Source of the DNA: Parapedobacter pyrenivorans_A
GTDB taxonomy: Bacteria; Bacteroidota; Bacteroidia; Sphingobacteriales; Sphingobacteriaceae
Direction of reading: 5' to 3'
Length of the DNA: 64,000 nt
Assembly (NCBI RefSeq): GCF_041925275.1
Contig: NZ_JBHEUZ010000009.1
Location: 62,001-126,000, forward strand
Part shown: in pieces, positions 8,076 to 17,645 of the stretch
How the letters are laid out: the number at the start of each line of letters is the position of its first letter
How positions within the stretch are numbered: the stretch's first letter is position 1
Position numbers and translations under genes: made by a program
Notes under the pieces: generated by a model
The model's input: the letters and a program-made list of their open reading frames with translations, nothing else
Told to the model about the DNA's origin: nothing
Database searches by the model: none

Positions 8076-9836
8076 TTACTCCAGCCCCAAGTTGAACGTT
8101 TTCCTAAGCACATCGAGTGTAGGGTTCTTGGCAACCATGGCCTGGTATTTCTCTTGTGAAGTATAGGGCTTGCGTGCCGTTTCGTTCTTCACCGCGATGG
8201 GGATCAGGTCGATGGCGAAGTTCCGCAGATTGGTCCGCAGATCATTCAGGATATCTATTTTCGATGCGCTTAACAGATCCTGCTGAATGGGATTTTCTAT
8301 CACTACCCCGATGTTGAAGTCGGGCTGCAACTCGGGTGCGTTGGCGGTCATCAACGTAAATAGGTTGATCTTATTTTCGGCTTTCAGTTTATCTGCCAAC
8401 GCATGCCAATGTTGGAGCAACGTTTCGTGGCTGAATGCCTGCCGTTCCGTTCCACTAAGCAACTCCGGTTCGTCTGTAGGCCGTGCCTCTTCCTTTTTAT
8501 CGGCCAAAATCGTATTCAGGTCGGGGATGGCATTGCTGAGCTTCACATCGCCCCATGAACGGGCCTTCGGAGTTGGCGGCCGTGGGTCGGCACTCGGTTG
8601 CCGGTGGTCGATGGTTTCCTGTCTCACCTGACGACTATCGACTGACGACTGACGACTATCGGCTGACGATTGCGTTAACGCTGGCTTTTTTTTTTCAGCC
8701 ACCTCCGTGGGTAGCGAAGCACCGCTTTTGGCCAACTGGATGGCCGATGCCACGTGGCACATCTTCAACAGTGCCAACTCCACCTGTAGCCGCTGGTTTT
8801 TGCTGGTACGGTAGTTGACTTCACAGTGGTTGGCGATATTCAGCGCCGACAACAGCAAACCCGGCGACACCTGCTGCGACTGCTTCAGGTAACGCTGGCG
8901 GATGGTGTCGCTCGTATCCAACAGCTTCAGCGTAGCGGGTTCTTTGGCTACCAGCAAATCGCGGAAATGCGAACCCAGCCCACCGATAAAATGGCTGCCA
9001 TCGAACCCGTGGGCCAGTATCTCGTCTAAAATGAGCAATGCCGACGCTGAATCTTCCTCGATAATCGCATCGGTGAGCCGGAAGTAATATTCGTAATCAA
9101 GGATATTGAGGTTGTCTATAACCGCTTGGTAGGTCACTTCCTTGTTGGAGAAGCTTACGATCTGGTCAAACATCGACAGCGCATCGCGCAATCCGCCATC
9201 CGCCTTCTGCGCAATGATGTGCAATCCGTCCGGATCAAAAGACACCCCTTCCTTGCCCGCTATGGATGCCAGGTGGTCGGCCATATCGACCACCTTGATG
9301 CGGTTGAAATCAAAAATCTGGCACCGCGAAAGGATCGTAGGCAGAATCTTGTGCTTCTCGGTGGTGGCGAGGATAAAAATCGCGTAGCTGGGGGGTTCTT
9401 CGAGCGTTTTCAGGAACGCATTGAAGGCCTGCTGCGACAGCATATGCACTTCATCGATGATGTATATCTTATACCTACCCGTTTGCGGCGGAATGCGAAC
9501 CTGGTCGATGAGGCTGCGGATATCATCGACGGAATTGTTCGATGCCGCATCCAGCTCATGGATGCTGAAGGAATTGCCGTTCTGGAACGATTTGCAGCTA
9601 TCGCACTGCCCACAGGCTTCCACCTCTTCGCTTAAGTGCTCACAGTTGATAGTCTTCGCCAAAATACGGGCGCAGGTCGTCTTACCCACCCCACGCGGCC
9701 CGCAGAACAAAAATGCCTGTGCCAACTGCTTGTTTTTAATGGCATTCTTGAGGGTAACGGTAATATGCTGCTGCCCAACCACCGTATCAAACGTGGCGGG
9801 ACGGTATTTCCGGGCCGAAACGATAAAATTATCCAT
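8076..9836 (-). CDS. dnaX: DNA polymerase III subunit gamma/tau
   Basis: A 586-residue clamp-loader ATPase. Walker A GPRGVGKTT lies near residues 46-54. A four-cysteine zinc module follows (first Cys in TINCEHL, then CGQCDSC), then Walker B IIDEVHMLS and the sensor-1 region ATTEKHKILPTILSRCQ. Residues 1-370 are AAA+ plus the collar domain; after a linker rich in Ser, Asp, Arg and Gln, a tau-specific C-terminal domain runs to residue 586. The linker starts with a run of ten A on the coding strand (8686-8695), where a one-base slip in either direction soon meets a stop. This would give a gamma-like protein of about 386 or 393 residues. The gene is monocistronic and convergent with the exporter. 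Confidence 0.96.
   Translation of the reverse strand: MDNFIVSARKYRPATFDTVVGQQHITVTLKNAIKNKQLAQAFLFCGPRGVGKTTCARILAKTINCEHLSEEVEACGQCDSCKSFQNGNSFSIHELDAASNNSVDDIRSLIDQVRIPPQTGRYKIYIIDEVHMLSQQAFNAFLKTLEEPPSYAIFILATTEKHKILPTILSRCQIFDFNRIKVVDMADHLASIAGKEGVSFDPDGLHIIAQKADGGLRDALSMFDQIVSFSNKEVTYQAVIDNLNILDYEYYFRLTDAIIEEDSASALLILDEILAHGFDGSHFIGGLGSHFRDLLVAKEPATLKLLDTSDTIRQRYLKQSQQVSPGLLLSALNIANHCEVNYRTSKNQRLQVELALLKMCHVASAIQLAKSGASLPTEVAEKKKPALTQSSADSRQSSVDSRQVRQETIDHRQPSADPRPPTPKARSWGDVKLSNAIPDLNTILADKKEEARPTDEPELLSGTERQAFSHETLLQHWHALADKLKAENKINLFTLMTANAPELQPDFNIGVVIENPIQQDLLSASKIDILNDLRTNLRNFAIDLIPIAVKNETARKPYTSQEKYQAMVAKNPTLDVLRKTFNLGLE
8629..8671. repeat. Short imperfect tandem repeat (GACTGACGACT/ATCG type) inside the dnaX linker
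   Basis: Plus-strand units such as CTGACGACTATCG and CTGACGACTGACGACT recur about four times in 43 bases. In dnaX they encode a low-complexity linker of the SADSRQSSVDSRQ kind. The repeat keeps the reading frame and lies in a disordered linker, where an insertion is tolerated. Similar SRQ-rich stretches are familiar from other Bacteroidota proteins, which suggests a dispersed element (recollection, not searched). Confidence 0.55.
8686..8695 (-). other. dnaX: A10 slippery run in dnaX, candidate gamma/tau programmed slippage site
   Basis: The plus strand has ten consecutive T, read as GAA AAA AAA AAG in dnaX (residues Glu381 to Lys384). Losing one A leads to TAA five codons after the glutamate; gaining one A leads to TAG thirteen codons after it. 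Both positions are right after the collar domain, where gamma ends in other bacteria. Thermus dnaX makes gamma by transcriptional slippage on a similar A run. The sequence is seen directly; slippage here is inference. Confidence 0.6.
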
Positions 9837-10131
9837 CGCTACGAAGATAAAAATTTTTGGTCAACGGAGAAGCCGCCCAACCCCAACTTCCATCCTGGGC
9901 GGTCCCAACCGACAAGAAAAAATAATCCGCCGAAGAAATCTGTAACAAAACCAACGGGAATATGGAATCCACGTAACATTATCATCAACACAATATCCTA
10001 CTATGCGGTAATTTCCGGCATATTCGCAGCAATTAGCATATTTTAACAACGTTGAGATTGTCTTTTAACATTAATTAACTAACTATACATCACTAAAACC
10101 TATTTCTTTGCCATAACTAAAACAATAGTAC

Positions 10132-12594
10132 ATGTTTATAAACAAACACATGACCCGTAAACTCCTGCCTCTCTTCACGATGCTTTTTGCCGCGACCGTT
10201 TTCACTTCATTTGCACAAGACACCGCACCTATCGTGAAAGGCAAAGTGGTAGATTCTACCGACAACCGTGCGATAGCCTATGTAACCATCAATATCCGTA
10301 CAGACAGTGCGGCGGTCAAATCCCTCGTTACCGACGCTAAGGGCGAATTTGAACTGGCAGGATTGGTAGCTGGAAATTACACGGCAGCCTTCGTTGCGGT
10401 AGGTTACCAAACCAAGGAACTGCCAATCGCGTTGCTCGATAACACCGTCGAGCTTAACTTGGGCAACATTCCGTTGGCCGCCGATGCCCAAGCGCTGGAT
10501 GAGGTGGTTGTGACCGCCAACCGACCCATCGTAAAACAGGATATCGACCGACTGACCTACGACGTGCAGGCCGACCCCGAAAGCAAAATATTAACGGCGT
10601 TGGACATGATGCGAAAGATTCCATTACTTTCTGTAGACGGGGATGAAAACGTCTTACTACAAGGTAATTCCAATTATCGGATTTTCATCAACAACAAGCC
10701 TTCCACCATGATTGCGCGTAACCCGAAAGATGTATTGAAGGCCATGCCTGCTGAGTCCATTGAAAAAATAGAGGTAATCACCACGCCGCCAGCACGGTAC
10801 GAAAGCGAGGGCCTGGCAGGTATCATCAATATCATTACCAACAAAAATGTCGACAATGGCTACCGCGGATCGGCCAACCTCCGTTACCGTAGTCCTGCGG
10901 GCGGACCGGGGATAGGTGGCTCCCTAACACTCAAACAAGGGAAATTCGGCGCATCGGGTTACTTTGGGGGAAGCCTTTCACAGCGCCCGGAAACGCAGAG
11001 CAATTTCGAACGCGCCACCATGGGCAGCCAACCGAACATCCTGCTTCAAAACGGCCTCAGTGATGGCTCAAGCAACTTCACCTATTTGGGTACGGAGCTC
11101 AGTTATGATATTGACAGCCTAAACCTCATCACGGGCGAGATCGGGTTCAACTTGGGACGGTTTGACAATAATGGCAGTCAGTTTTCCAATACAAGCACAT
11201 TGGATGGCCTGCCGTTGCAGGGGTTCAGCATGCATAACATGGGGAAAAGCCATTGGGATGGTTACAACCTGGGACTCAATTACCAAAAGGGGTTCAAGCG
11301 CAATAAGGAGCAAATGCTCACGTTCTCATACCGCTTTGGGCATGATACGGACGGCCAGGATAACCATATGCGCATTGCCGACCGTATTAACTACGAAGTA
11401 CCCGATTACAACCAAACAAACAATGGCAACCAAGACGAACATACGGTTCAACTTGACTACGTGCACCCACTCAAGAAGTTGAATATAGAGGGCGGGGTAA
11501 AGGGAATTTTCCGGCTGAACAGCAGCGATTTCCGTTCGGCCAATTTCGATGAGGCCAGCAATGGATTCATCGAAGACCCAGACCAGACGAACACATACGA
11601 AAACAACCAATACATCCTCAGCGTTTATAACTCCTATCAGTACAAACTTGAGAAATGGGGTTTCAGTGCCGGATTGCGCGCCGAACAGACGGTGGTTAAG
11701 GCCGATTTTATTTCAAGCAATTCCAACGTGGATCAGAATTACTTCAATTTCATCCCTTCGGTGGCCATCAACCATATCCTCAAGCAGGGCAAAACATTGA
11801 ATTTGGGTTATACCCAACGGATACAGCGTCCGGGCATATGGAACCTAAACCCATTCGTAAACCGGTCCAACCCCAACTTCGAATATGCCGGGAATCCGGA
11901 CCTCCGGCCCGTGCTGAACAACACCTTCAACCTCCGCTATAGCAGCTTTGGCAAAGCCAATATCAATGTGGGGATGAGCTACTCCTTCGCGAACAATACC
12001 ATCCAACGGCTGATCAACTACGATGAAGAGACGGGCATTTCCCGCTTTACTTACGAAAACATCGGCAAAGACAAATCATTAGGCACAAATATCAGCATCA
12101 ACTATCCCATCACGAAAAAACTGAACCTCAACCTAAGCGGTGATATGACCTACATCTGGCTCGAAGGCGTGGTGGATGGCAAAGCAACCAGCAATTCGGG
12201 GCTGCGGGGCTACATGTATGGCGGAATGAGTTACCTGTTTGAAGATGGATGACGGGTGAACGGGAACTTCAGCTACAGCACGGCGTACATCATGCTGCAG
12301 GGGCAAAGTAACTCTTTCCCCTACTACGGCATCAGCGCTTCAAAAGATCTGATCAAGGAGAAATTGAGCATTTCGGGATCGGTTTCAAACCCTTTTAACA
12401 AATACCGCAATTATGTCAACGACATGGCGGGTCCCAATTTCACCCAATCCTCGTTTTTCCAGAATTACTACCGCTCTTTCAGCGTGAGCCTGTCTTATCG
12501 TTTTGGGCGATTGAAAGACGAAATACGCAAGAATCGCCGAGGCATCAAAAATGACGATGTTTCCGGGGGAGGTGGACAACAGGGCGGAAATTAA
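10132..12594 (+). pseudogene. Outer-membrane beta-barrel TonB-dependent receptor family protein with in-frame TGA stop
   Basis: One reading frame encodes a signal peptide (second ATG at 10150 begins MTRKLLPLFTMLFAATVF), a CarboxypepD_reg-like domain (residues about 35-115), a plug-like region ending in the VVVTANRP and GLAGIINIITNK motifs, and a long beta-barrel. The frame is interrupted at 12250-12252 by TGA (codon 707 from 10132) and then continues to TAA at 12594 with normal barrel sequence and an aromatic C-terminal strand. Context (EDG*RVNGNF) suggests TGG for tryptophan mutated to TGA. Without readthrough the last 113 residues, including the strands needed for barrel closure and assembly, would be lost. 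Alternatives are a sequencing error or rare readthrough. Not part of a SusCD locus. Confidence 0.8.
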
Positions 12595-12629
12595 CCCGGC
12601 GATTCTTTCGGCAAATGGATATTTAATTT

Positions 12630-12637
12630 TAAGTTTG
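12630..12637 (+). promoter_or_regulatory. Candidate -7 element (TAAGTTTG) for the Spx/ArsC-like gene
   Basis: TAAGTTTG fits the Bacteroidota TAnnTTTG -7 consensus exactly and lies 20 bases upstream of the ATG at 12658. A TTG -33 element is not obvious at the usual 19-21 base spacing, so support is moderate. Confidence 0.35.
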
Positions 12638-12657
12638 TTCGCAAAAAGGTTCCACTT

Positions 12658-13002
12658 ATGCACGTGTACGGAATAAAAAACTGCAATACGGTAAAAAAAG
12701 CCCTAACCTGGCTGGATGAAAACAACTTCTCCTATACGTTCCATGATTTCAAAAAAGAAGGCGTTGCCTTAAGCAAGCTGGAAGCATGGGAACAACAAAC
12801 CGGGTGGGAACCGTTGGTCAACAAACGGGGCACCACGTGGCGGCAACTCTCGCCCGAGGCACAGCGCGCCGTGGTGGATGCCGCATCGGCCAATGCCTTG
12901 ATGCAGGAGAAAACCAGCGTCATCAAGCGGCCTGTCATCGAAAGCCCGGCTGGGGTTATTTTAGGATTCGATGCCACCGAATACAGTGCCAAATTAAAGT
13001 AA
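12658..13002 (+). CDS. ArsC/Spx-like thioredoxin-fold protein (YffB type)
   Basis: A 114-residue protein of the ArsC/Spx family. It begins MHVYGIKNCNTVKKALTWL, with a single cysteine in the thioredoxin-fold active-site position. Later it has the typical NKRGTTWRQL segment and an RPVIE motif near the C-terminus. YffB-like members are small cytoplasmic proteins of unclear role, possibly glutathione- or thiol-dependent reductases; true arsenate reductases have additional arginines. There is no ars operon nearby, so arsenate reduction is unlikely to be the role. The next gene starts 23 bases downstream and may be cotranscribed. Confidence 0.85.
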   Translation: MHVYGIKNCNTVKKALTWLDENNFSYTFHDFKKEGVALSKLEAWEQQTGWEPLVNKRGTTWRQLSPEAQRAVVDAASANALMQEKTSVIKRPVIESPAGVILGFDATEYSAKLK

Positions 13003-13025
13003 CGAACAGACCAAAACAGCACGAT

Positions 13026-14996
13026 ATGAATAAAACACGAATGGCTTGCATTGCCTGCGTAGCGATGCTAGCTGGATTTTCGCCCTCGGCGGGATGGGCA
13101 CAAACCACTGGCAGTAATTACGATTACACCGAAGCATTTAATCCGTTTTTCTATACAAACAATGGTACGGAATACCGCTCTGCAAGTGGAATGCCAGGAC
13201 CAAAATACTGGCAGAATGCCGTCGATTACAAAATCAGCGCCCGATTGAATGACCAAACCAATGAGATCACCGCTAGCGTAACCCTCGAATACACCAATAA
13301 CAGCCCGGATGAATTGGATTTCATTTGGCTGCAACTGGACCAGAACATGTTTTCGCAAGAAGGGCGCGGCCACCTCATCGTTCCATTGACCAAGAGCCGC
13401 TACGGTGATGCACGTTCGGATTTCGACGGGGGGTACGACATCCAAGCTGTGAAATTCGGAAACGGTGCGGCTGCCGAGCACCTGATTACCGACACCCGCA
13501 TGCAGGTTTTTTTGCCCGAACCGCTGCAAGCCAACGGGGGCAAAACGACGATAACGGTTGACTATTCTTATATCGTACCCACCCATGGTGCTGACCGAAC
13601 CAGTGTGTTGGAGACCCAGAACGGCAAGATTTTCGCCGTTGCGCAGTGGTTTCCCCGTGTAGCTGTTTATGATGATATTCTGGGCTGGAACGTACAGCCT
13701 TATACCGGACCGGGCGAGTTTTACCTGGAGTTTGGCAACTACGAGGTGGAGATCACCGCGCCGGCCAACCACATCGTGGTGATGGGCGGTGAACTGCTGA
13801 ACCCCAAGGACGTGTATACGGCGGCACAGGCACAACGGTTGGAGCAAGCCAAAAAAAGCGACGAAACGGTTGTTATCCGCTCGGCCGAAGAAGTGACCCA
13901 AGCCAGCTCGCGGCCACAGGGCCAAAAAGAGCTGACATGGAAATTCAAACTCCAAAACGCCCATGACGTGGCCTGGGCCTCGTCGCCCGCCTTTATCGTG
14001 GATGGTGCCAAAATAAACCTCCCCAATGGCCATACGTCGTTTGCCTTATCGGCTTATCCGATAGAAAGCAACGGTGGCAACGGATGGGAGCGCTCTACCG
14101 AATATACCAAAGCATCCATCGAGTTCTATTCAAACCTCTTGATGGAATACCCCTACCCCGTCGCGGTCAATGTAGCGGCCGAAATCGGTGGGATGGAATA
14201 CCCGGCCATCGTTTTCTGCAGCTATAAAGCAAAAGGCCGTGGCCTGTGGGGTGTTACCGATCATGAGTTTGGGCACATCTGGTTCCCGATGATTGTGGGC
14301 AGTAACGAGCGGCTCCATGCGTGGATGGATGAAGGTTTCAACACCTTCATCAATGACCTATCTACGGAAGCCTTCAACAACGGGGAATATTATCGGGCAG
14401 CGGGCGATGCGAACCGACTGGCCCAGGTGCTGACGCGGCCCGACCTGGAACCCGTGATGAGTACGCCACAGAACATGCAAGAACGCAACATCGGTGTCTT
14501 GGCTTACTTCAAGCCCGGTTTCGGTCTTACCTTGCTCCGCAACGAGATACTCGGCCCCGAACGCTTCGACCGCGCTTTTAAAACCTACCTGCATCGCTGG
14601 GCATACAAGCATCCCACGCCCGACGATTTCTTCCGTACGATGGAAAACGTGGCCGGCGAGAACCTCAATTGGTTTTGGCGGGGTTGGTTTAAATACAATT
14701 GGCGGTTCGACCAGGGCATTGTGATGGTCACTACCGACGCTAGCGACCCGAATGACAAAGGGATGATTACCATCGAAAATTTCGAAAAGATGCCCATGCC
14801 CGTGGTCGTGGATATCACCACGGAAAGCGGCAAGGTCCATCGCGTAAGGCTACCGGTGGAAATATGGGAACGCAACCATACATGGACGTTCAAAGCACCT
14901 ACAGACGAAAAGATCGTGACGATACAACTGGACCCCGATAAAGTCTATCCAGACCACAATCCGGATAATAACCGTTGGGACATTACCGAACAATAG
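13026..14996 (+). CDS. Exported M1-family zinc metallopeptidase
   Basis: A 656-residue protein with a signal peptide ending around SAGWAQ. It has the M1 (gluzincin) motifs: GGMEYP near residue 387, which corresponds to the exopeptidase GxMEN motif, and the zinc site HEFGH near residue 412, followed 18 residues later by the third ligand Glu in DEGFN. The N-terminal beta domain covers roughly residues 50-290. It should be a periplasmic or surface aminopeptidase using peptide substrates. I chose ATG at 13026; the open frame to 12786 overlaps the upstream gene and lacks a signal peptide there. Confidence 0.92.
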   Translation: MNKTRMACIACVAMLAGFSPSAGWAQTTGSNYDYTEAFNPFFYTNNGTEYRSASGMPGPKYWQNAVDYKISARLNDQTNEITASVTLEYTNNSPDELDFIWLQLDQNMFSQEGRGHLIVPLTKSRYGDARSDFDGGYDIQAVKFGNGAAAEHLITDTRMQVFLPEPLQANGGKTTITVDYSYIVPTHGADRTSVLETQNGKIFAVAQWFPRVAVYDDILGWNVQPYTGPGEFYLEFGNYEVEITAPANHIVVMGGELLNPKDVYTAAQAQRLEQAKKSDETVVIRSAEEVTQASSRPQGQKELTWKFKLQNAHDVAWASSPAFIVDGAKINLPNGHTSFALSAYPIESNGGNGWERSTEYTKASIEFYSNLLMEYPYPVAVNVAAEIGGMEYPAIVFCSYKAKGRGLWGVTDHEFGHIWFPMIVGSNERLHAWMDEGFNTFINDLSTEAFNNGEYYRAAGDANRLAQVLTRPDLEPVMSTPQNMQERNIGVLAYFKPGFGLTLLRNEILGPERFDRAFKTYLHRWAYKHPTPDDFFRTMENVAGENLNWFWRGWFKYNWRFDQGIVMVTTDASDPNDKGMITIENFEKMPMPVVVDITTESGKVHRVRLPVEIWERNHTWTFKAPTDEKIVTIQLDPDKVYPDHNPDNNRWDITEQ

Positions 14997-15020
14997 TACA
15001 GTATATCCGTTGATTAGTAT

Positions 15021-15797
15021 ATGCAGTGTGTAAGATTGACATCGGCCGTAGAAGTAAAGCTGGCTATCCGGGCACTGCATATCCTATTTTTTCTTTGGGC
15101 ATTTTCCACACCCGCCGCGGCACAGGAAACCACCCTTAACGGATACGTGCTTGAGCTGGGCAGCGGTGAGCCGCTACGCTTTGTGGAAATCAAGAACCTA
15201 AATACGGGCGCATCGGCTGAAAGCCTTGAAGATGGCTCCTTCCGTATTGCTGCCGATAAAAACGAGCGCCTCCAATTTGAATATCCCGGTTACCGTACCG
15301 ACACCTTGGTAGTTATAGAGTTTGGCGTAAAACGGGTTTACCTCACGCCCGATGGAAGCACCATCCAGTTGGACGAGGTGCAGATACAAGCCATGACCGA
15401 TAGCCGCTTGGAAGCCGAAATAAAACGGGCGAAAGCGGAGGGGGCATTTACCGAAGTGTCGCAGCAGCGTGGTGGCATTCGCATATCGCCCTCGCGGTGG
15501 TTTGCCAAAGACGGGCGGCAAGCGCGGCAACGCTACCAGTTACTGCTCGCCGAACGGGAGCGCCGGCAAATCGATGCCCGCTTTACTCCCAGTGCCATCA
15601 CTGCCATTACCCCGCTTAAAGGCGCGGATCTGGAGCTGTACATGACCAAGTACAGGCCTTCCGTGGAGTTTCTTTCCACTGCCGACGAATCCGATCTTCA
15701 GCTCTACATCATGGATACCTATGCTGCGTTCAAGGCGTTGACGCCTGAGGAACGGGCTGCAATCAAGGCCCCCACACAGCAGGAGAAAAACGATTGA
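15021..15797 (+). CDS. Exported CarboxypepD_reg-like domain protein of unknown function
   Basis: A 258-residue protein with a hydrophobic signal segment (about residues 18-35, ending TPAAAQ). It is followed by a carboxypeptidase regulatory-like beta-sandwich (LNGYVLELGSGEPLRFVEI to VKRVYLTPDG). The C-terminal half is charged and helical, without recognised motifs. The domain is common at the N-terminus of SusC-like receptors, but here it stands alone without plug or barrel. It follows the M1 peptidase by 24 bases and could be cotranscribed. I do not know its function; a periplasmic accessory role is a guess. Confidence 0.7.
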   Translation: MQCVRLTSAVEVKLAIRALHILFFLWAFSTPAAAQETTLNGYVLELGSGEPLRFVEIKNLNTGASAESLEDGSFRIAADKNERLQFEYPGYRTDTLVVIEFGVKRVYLTPDGSTIQLDEVQIQAMTDSRLEAEIKRAKAEGAFTEVSQQRGGIRISPSRWFAKDGRQARQRYQLLLAERERRQIDARFTPSAITAITPLKGADLELYMTKYRPSVEFLSTADESDLQLYIMDTYAAFKALTPEERAAIKAPTQQEKND

Positions 15798-15818
15798 CAA
15801 AGCGGGTCCGTATGCGTA

Positions 15819-16928
15819 TTATTCGGCGGGAAGCTTAACCTTGAACGCCCGATATGGATATTCGGTTTTATCGATTCCGTTGTTCCATTGCGGCAAGCGC
15901 TGCAATTGAGCACAGGTCACATACAGGTATCCATCCGACCCGATCCCAAAAGAATCGGGCCAAAGCAAACGGGGGTCCTGCACCAGCTGGTGCAACTCCC
16001 CATCCGGGGCCAGGTACGATATGGAATAATTTTCGGAAGTGGTAAGGTAAACATTCCCCTGTTTGTCGGCTATCAGACCATGTGTAACCCCAACCAAACC
16101 CATGTCTTCCACCGTGGCAGACAGCTCAGCCGCGGAAAGCGTTGTATCGGCGAGGTATCGGGTTTGTATCCTGAACAGGTTATCATGGTTGATAGGCTTG
16201 AAATAGAAATATTGGAAGTCATGCGTCAACGCAATGCCGTTGACGTGGGAGGAAAACGGCTTTCCGTCCTTACTGCGCATTTCAATATCGTCGTAGCAGA
16301 GTGCGCGGTCGGCTGCCGTGGTATACGGACTGTGTTGCAGCACCGTCCGCGTACTGCCCGTCACCAGATCCAGCACAACGATGGCCGCCCGCCCGGGATC
16401 GGACAAGTACGCCAGTTTTTTTTCCACATCTACCCGCACGTCATTCAGCGCCGACTTGGATTTATCCAAATCGTCAAACAGATACACGTTTTCTACCTTA
16501 TCGGAGCGCGTATCGATTTTTACCAGTTTGAATTGACCGGAAGCAGCTTCGCCATCACTGAATATATTGCCCCCAGGCCCGGGTTTAGAATCGAGCACCC
16601 AAAGCTTGTCCTCCGCGTCGACGAATAGATCCTGAACCCGCAGAAAATGTGCTCCATATGGACCATCGGTATTCCATACGCTATCGGGATAGGCAGATAA
16701 CTCACCGCCTTCCAATACGGCGAGGGAGAGGTGACCTTCGCCATTCGCATTGGGAAATGAGACGAAAACGCGGTTTTCAGTATTCACACTCAGCCCGATA
16801 GCCATACGATTGCCAAACTCGGCAACGGGAACCAATTCGGCCGCGCCGGTTGTGGCGGACCGCTCCGAACAAGCCGTCGCCAATACCAATAAAAGTATCG
16901 ATTGTTTTGCTTTGGATGTTGTGATCAT
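15819..16928 (-). CDS. Yellow/major royal jelly-like (L-dopachrome tautomerase-related) lipoprotein
   Basis: A 369-residue protein with a lipoprotein-type signal (LLVLATACSE, lipid-modified Cys near residue 20). The body matches the bacterial MRJP/yellow family: a beta-propeller with segments such as VQDLFVDAEDKLWVLDSK, VDVEKKLAYLSDPG and GVTHGLIADKQGNVYLTT. Bacterial members are exported and mostly uncharacterised; the dopachrome name comes from insect homologues. Its ATG is one base after the dodecin stop, so the two genes form an operon. The surface or periplasmic location is well supported, the reaction is not. Confidence 0.82.
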   Translation of the reverse strand: MITTSKAKQSILLLVLATACSERSATTGAAELVPVAEFGNRMAIGLSVNTENRVFVSFPNANGEGHLSLAVLEGGELSAYPDSVWNTDGPYGAHFLRVQDLFVDAEDKLWVLDSKPGPGGNIFSDGEAASGQFKLVKIDTRSDKVENVYLFDDLDKSKSALNDVRVDVEKKLAYLSDPGRAAIVVLDLVTGSTRTVLQHSPYTTAADRALCYDDIEMRSKDGKPFSSHVNGIALTHDFQYFYFKPINHDNLFRIQTRYLADTTLSAAELSATVEDMGLVGVTHGLIADKQGNVYLTTSENYSISYLAPDGELHQLVQDPRLLWPDSFGIGSDGYLYVTCAQLQRLPQWNNGIDKTEYPYRAFKVKLPAE

Positions 16929-16929
16929 C

Positions 16930-17145
16930 TTATATATTACCGCCCCGTTCTACCCGGAACGATACTTTGCAAATTGCGCCATAGGAGGTGACTTCTCCGT
17001 CTTTGACATGTACTTTAAAATCTTTCACGTATACCGAGTCGATATTGGAAACGGTAGCCGACACTTCTTTCACCGCGTTGCGGATAGCATCATCAAAACT
17101 GTTGTTGGACGAGGCGATCACCTCGATTACTTTTACAATAGCCAT
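16930..17145 (-). CDS. Dodecin family flavin-binding protein
   Basis: A 71-residue protein beginning MAIVKVIEVIASSNNSFDDA, with the family's beta-alpha-beta-beta layout. The SSNNSFDDAI segment and central helix are typical. Dodecins assemble as hollow dodecamers that bind riboflavin, FMN or lumichrome and are thought to buffer free flavin. I chose ATG at 17145; a TTG two codons upstream is also open. The stop lies immediately before the start of the MRJP-like lipoprotein gene. Confidence 0.92.
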   Translation of the reverse strand: MAIVKVIEVIASSNNSFDDAIRNAVKEVSATVSNIDSVYVKDFKVHVKDGEVTSYGAICKVSFRVERGGNI

Positions 17146-17221
17146 AACCAAATTATTTAATGTTTATGCCAAGTAAACATATCGAGGTACAATTTGTTTG
17201 CGGCCAAGCCGGGTATAGCTG

Positions 17222-17578
17222 CTATACGCTTTGCCCGAAGGTCAATAAGTTATTGTCCGGATCAAGCAAGTGGAACTCCCGTTGCCCCCACGGCCGCGTT
17301 TGCAATGCCCCATTTGGATGGATGGCCACACCATTGTCGACCATCGACCGGTATAGGCCGTCCACGTCATCCGTCCGTATATACACCTGGCCGTAATTTT
17401 CCTTCGGATCAAGCTCAGTGAACAAAAAGAAATGGAGTTCGATATTTTCCTTCTTCACCAATAGATAGTCGTCGTATTCGGCATTGCCCACCGGGACGAA
17501 TCCCAATTTGTTTATGTAATATTCCCGTGTCGCAGCTTTATCGCGCATGGGTAACTTCGGGTGTATGGAGGTAAGCAT
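17222..17578 (-). CDS. VOC-superfamily protein (bleomycin-resistance/glyoxalase-like)
   Basis: A 118-residue, two-module VOC fold. The first module is MLTSIHPKLPMRDKAATREY with YINKLGFVPVG; the second carries QVYIRTDDVDGLYRSM and the closing REFHLLDPDNNLLTFGQ segment. The proximity to bleomycin-resistance proteins is by the overall pattern, such as DPDNNLLTFGQ. These small cytoplasmic dimers bind metals or drugs, but the ligand is not predictable here. It lies 67 bases downstream of the histidine kinase gene on the same strand and may be at the end of that transcript. Confidence 0.82.
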   Translation of the reverse strand: MLTSIHPKLPMRDKAATREYYINKLGFVPVGNAEYDDYLLVKKENIELHFFLFTELDPKENYGQVYIRTDDVDGLYRSMVDNGVAIHPNGALQTRPWGQREFHLLDPDNNLLTFGQSV

Positions 17579-17645
17579 GGTTTCCTAAATTTGCTAATGC
17601 AGGTAAAGGTACAGAAAAATGGTTTAAAGCCGTCGCCTACAAAAG

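Noticed and set aside
8629..8671. CRISPR-like short repeats
   Set aside because: Units are about 11-13 bases, directly adjacent, without spacers, and lie inside dnaX; not a CRISPR array.
12658..13002. Arsenate reductase (arsC) assignment
   Set aside because: The protein is of the YffB/Spx branch and there are no arsenic-resistance genes nearby, so a gene symbol would mislead.
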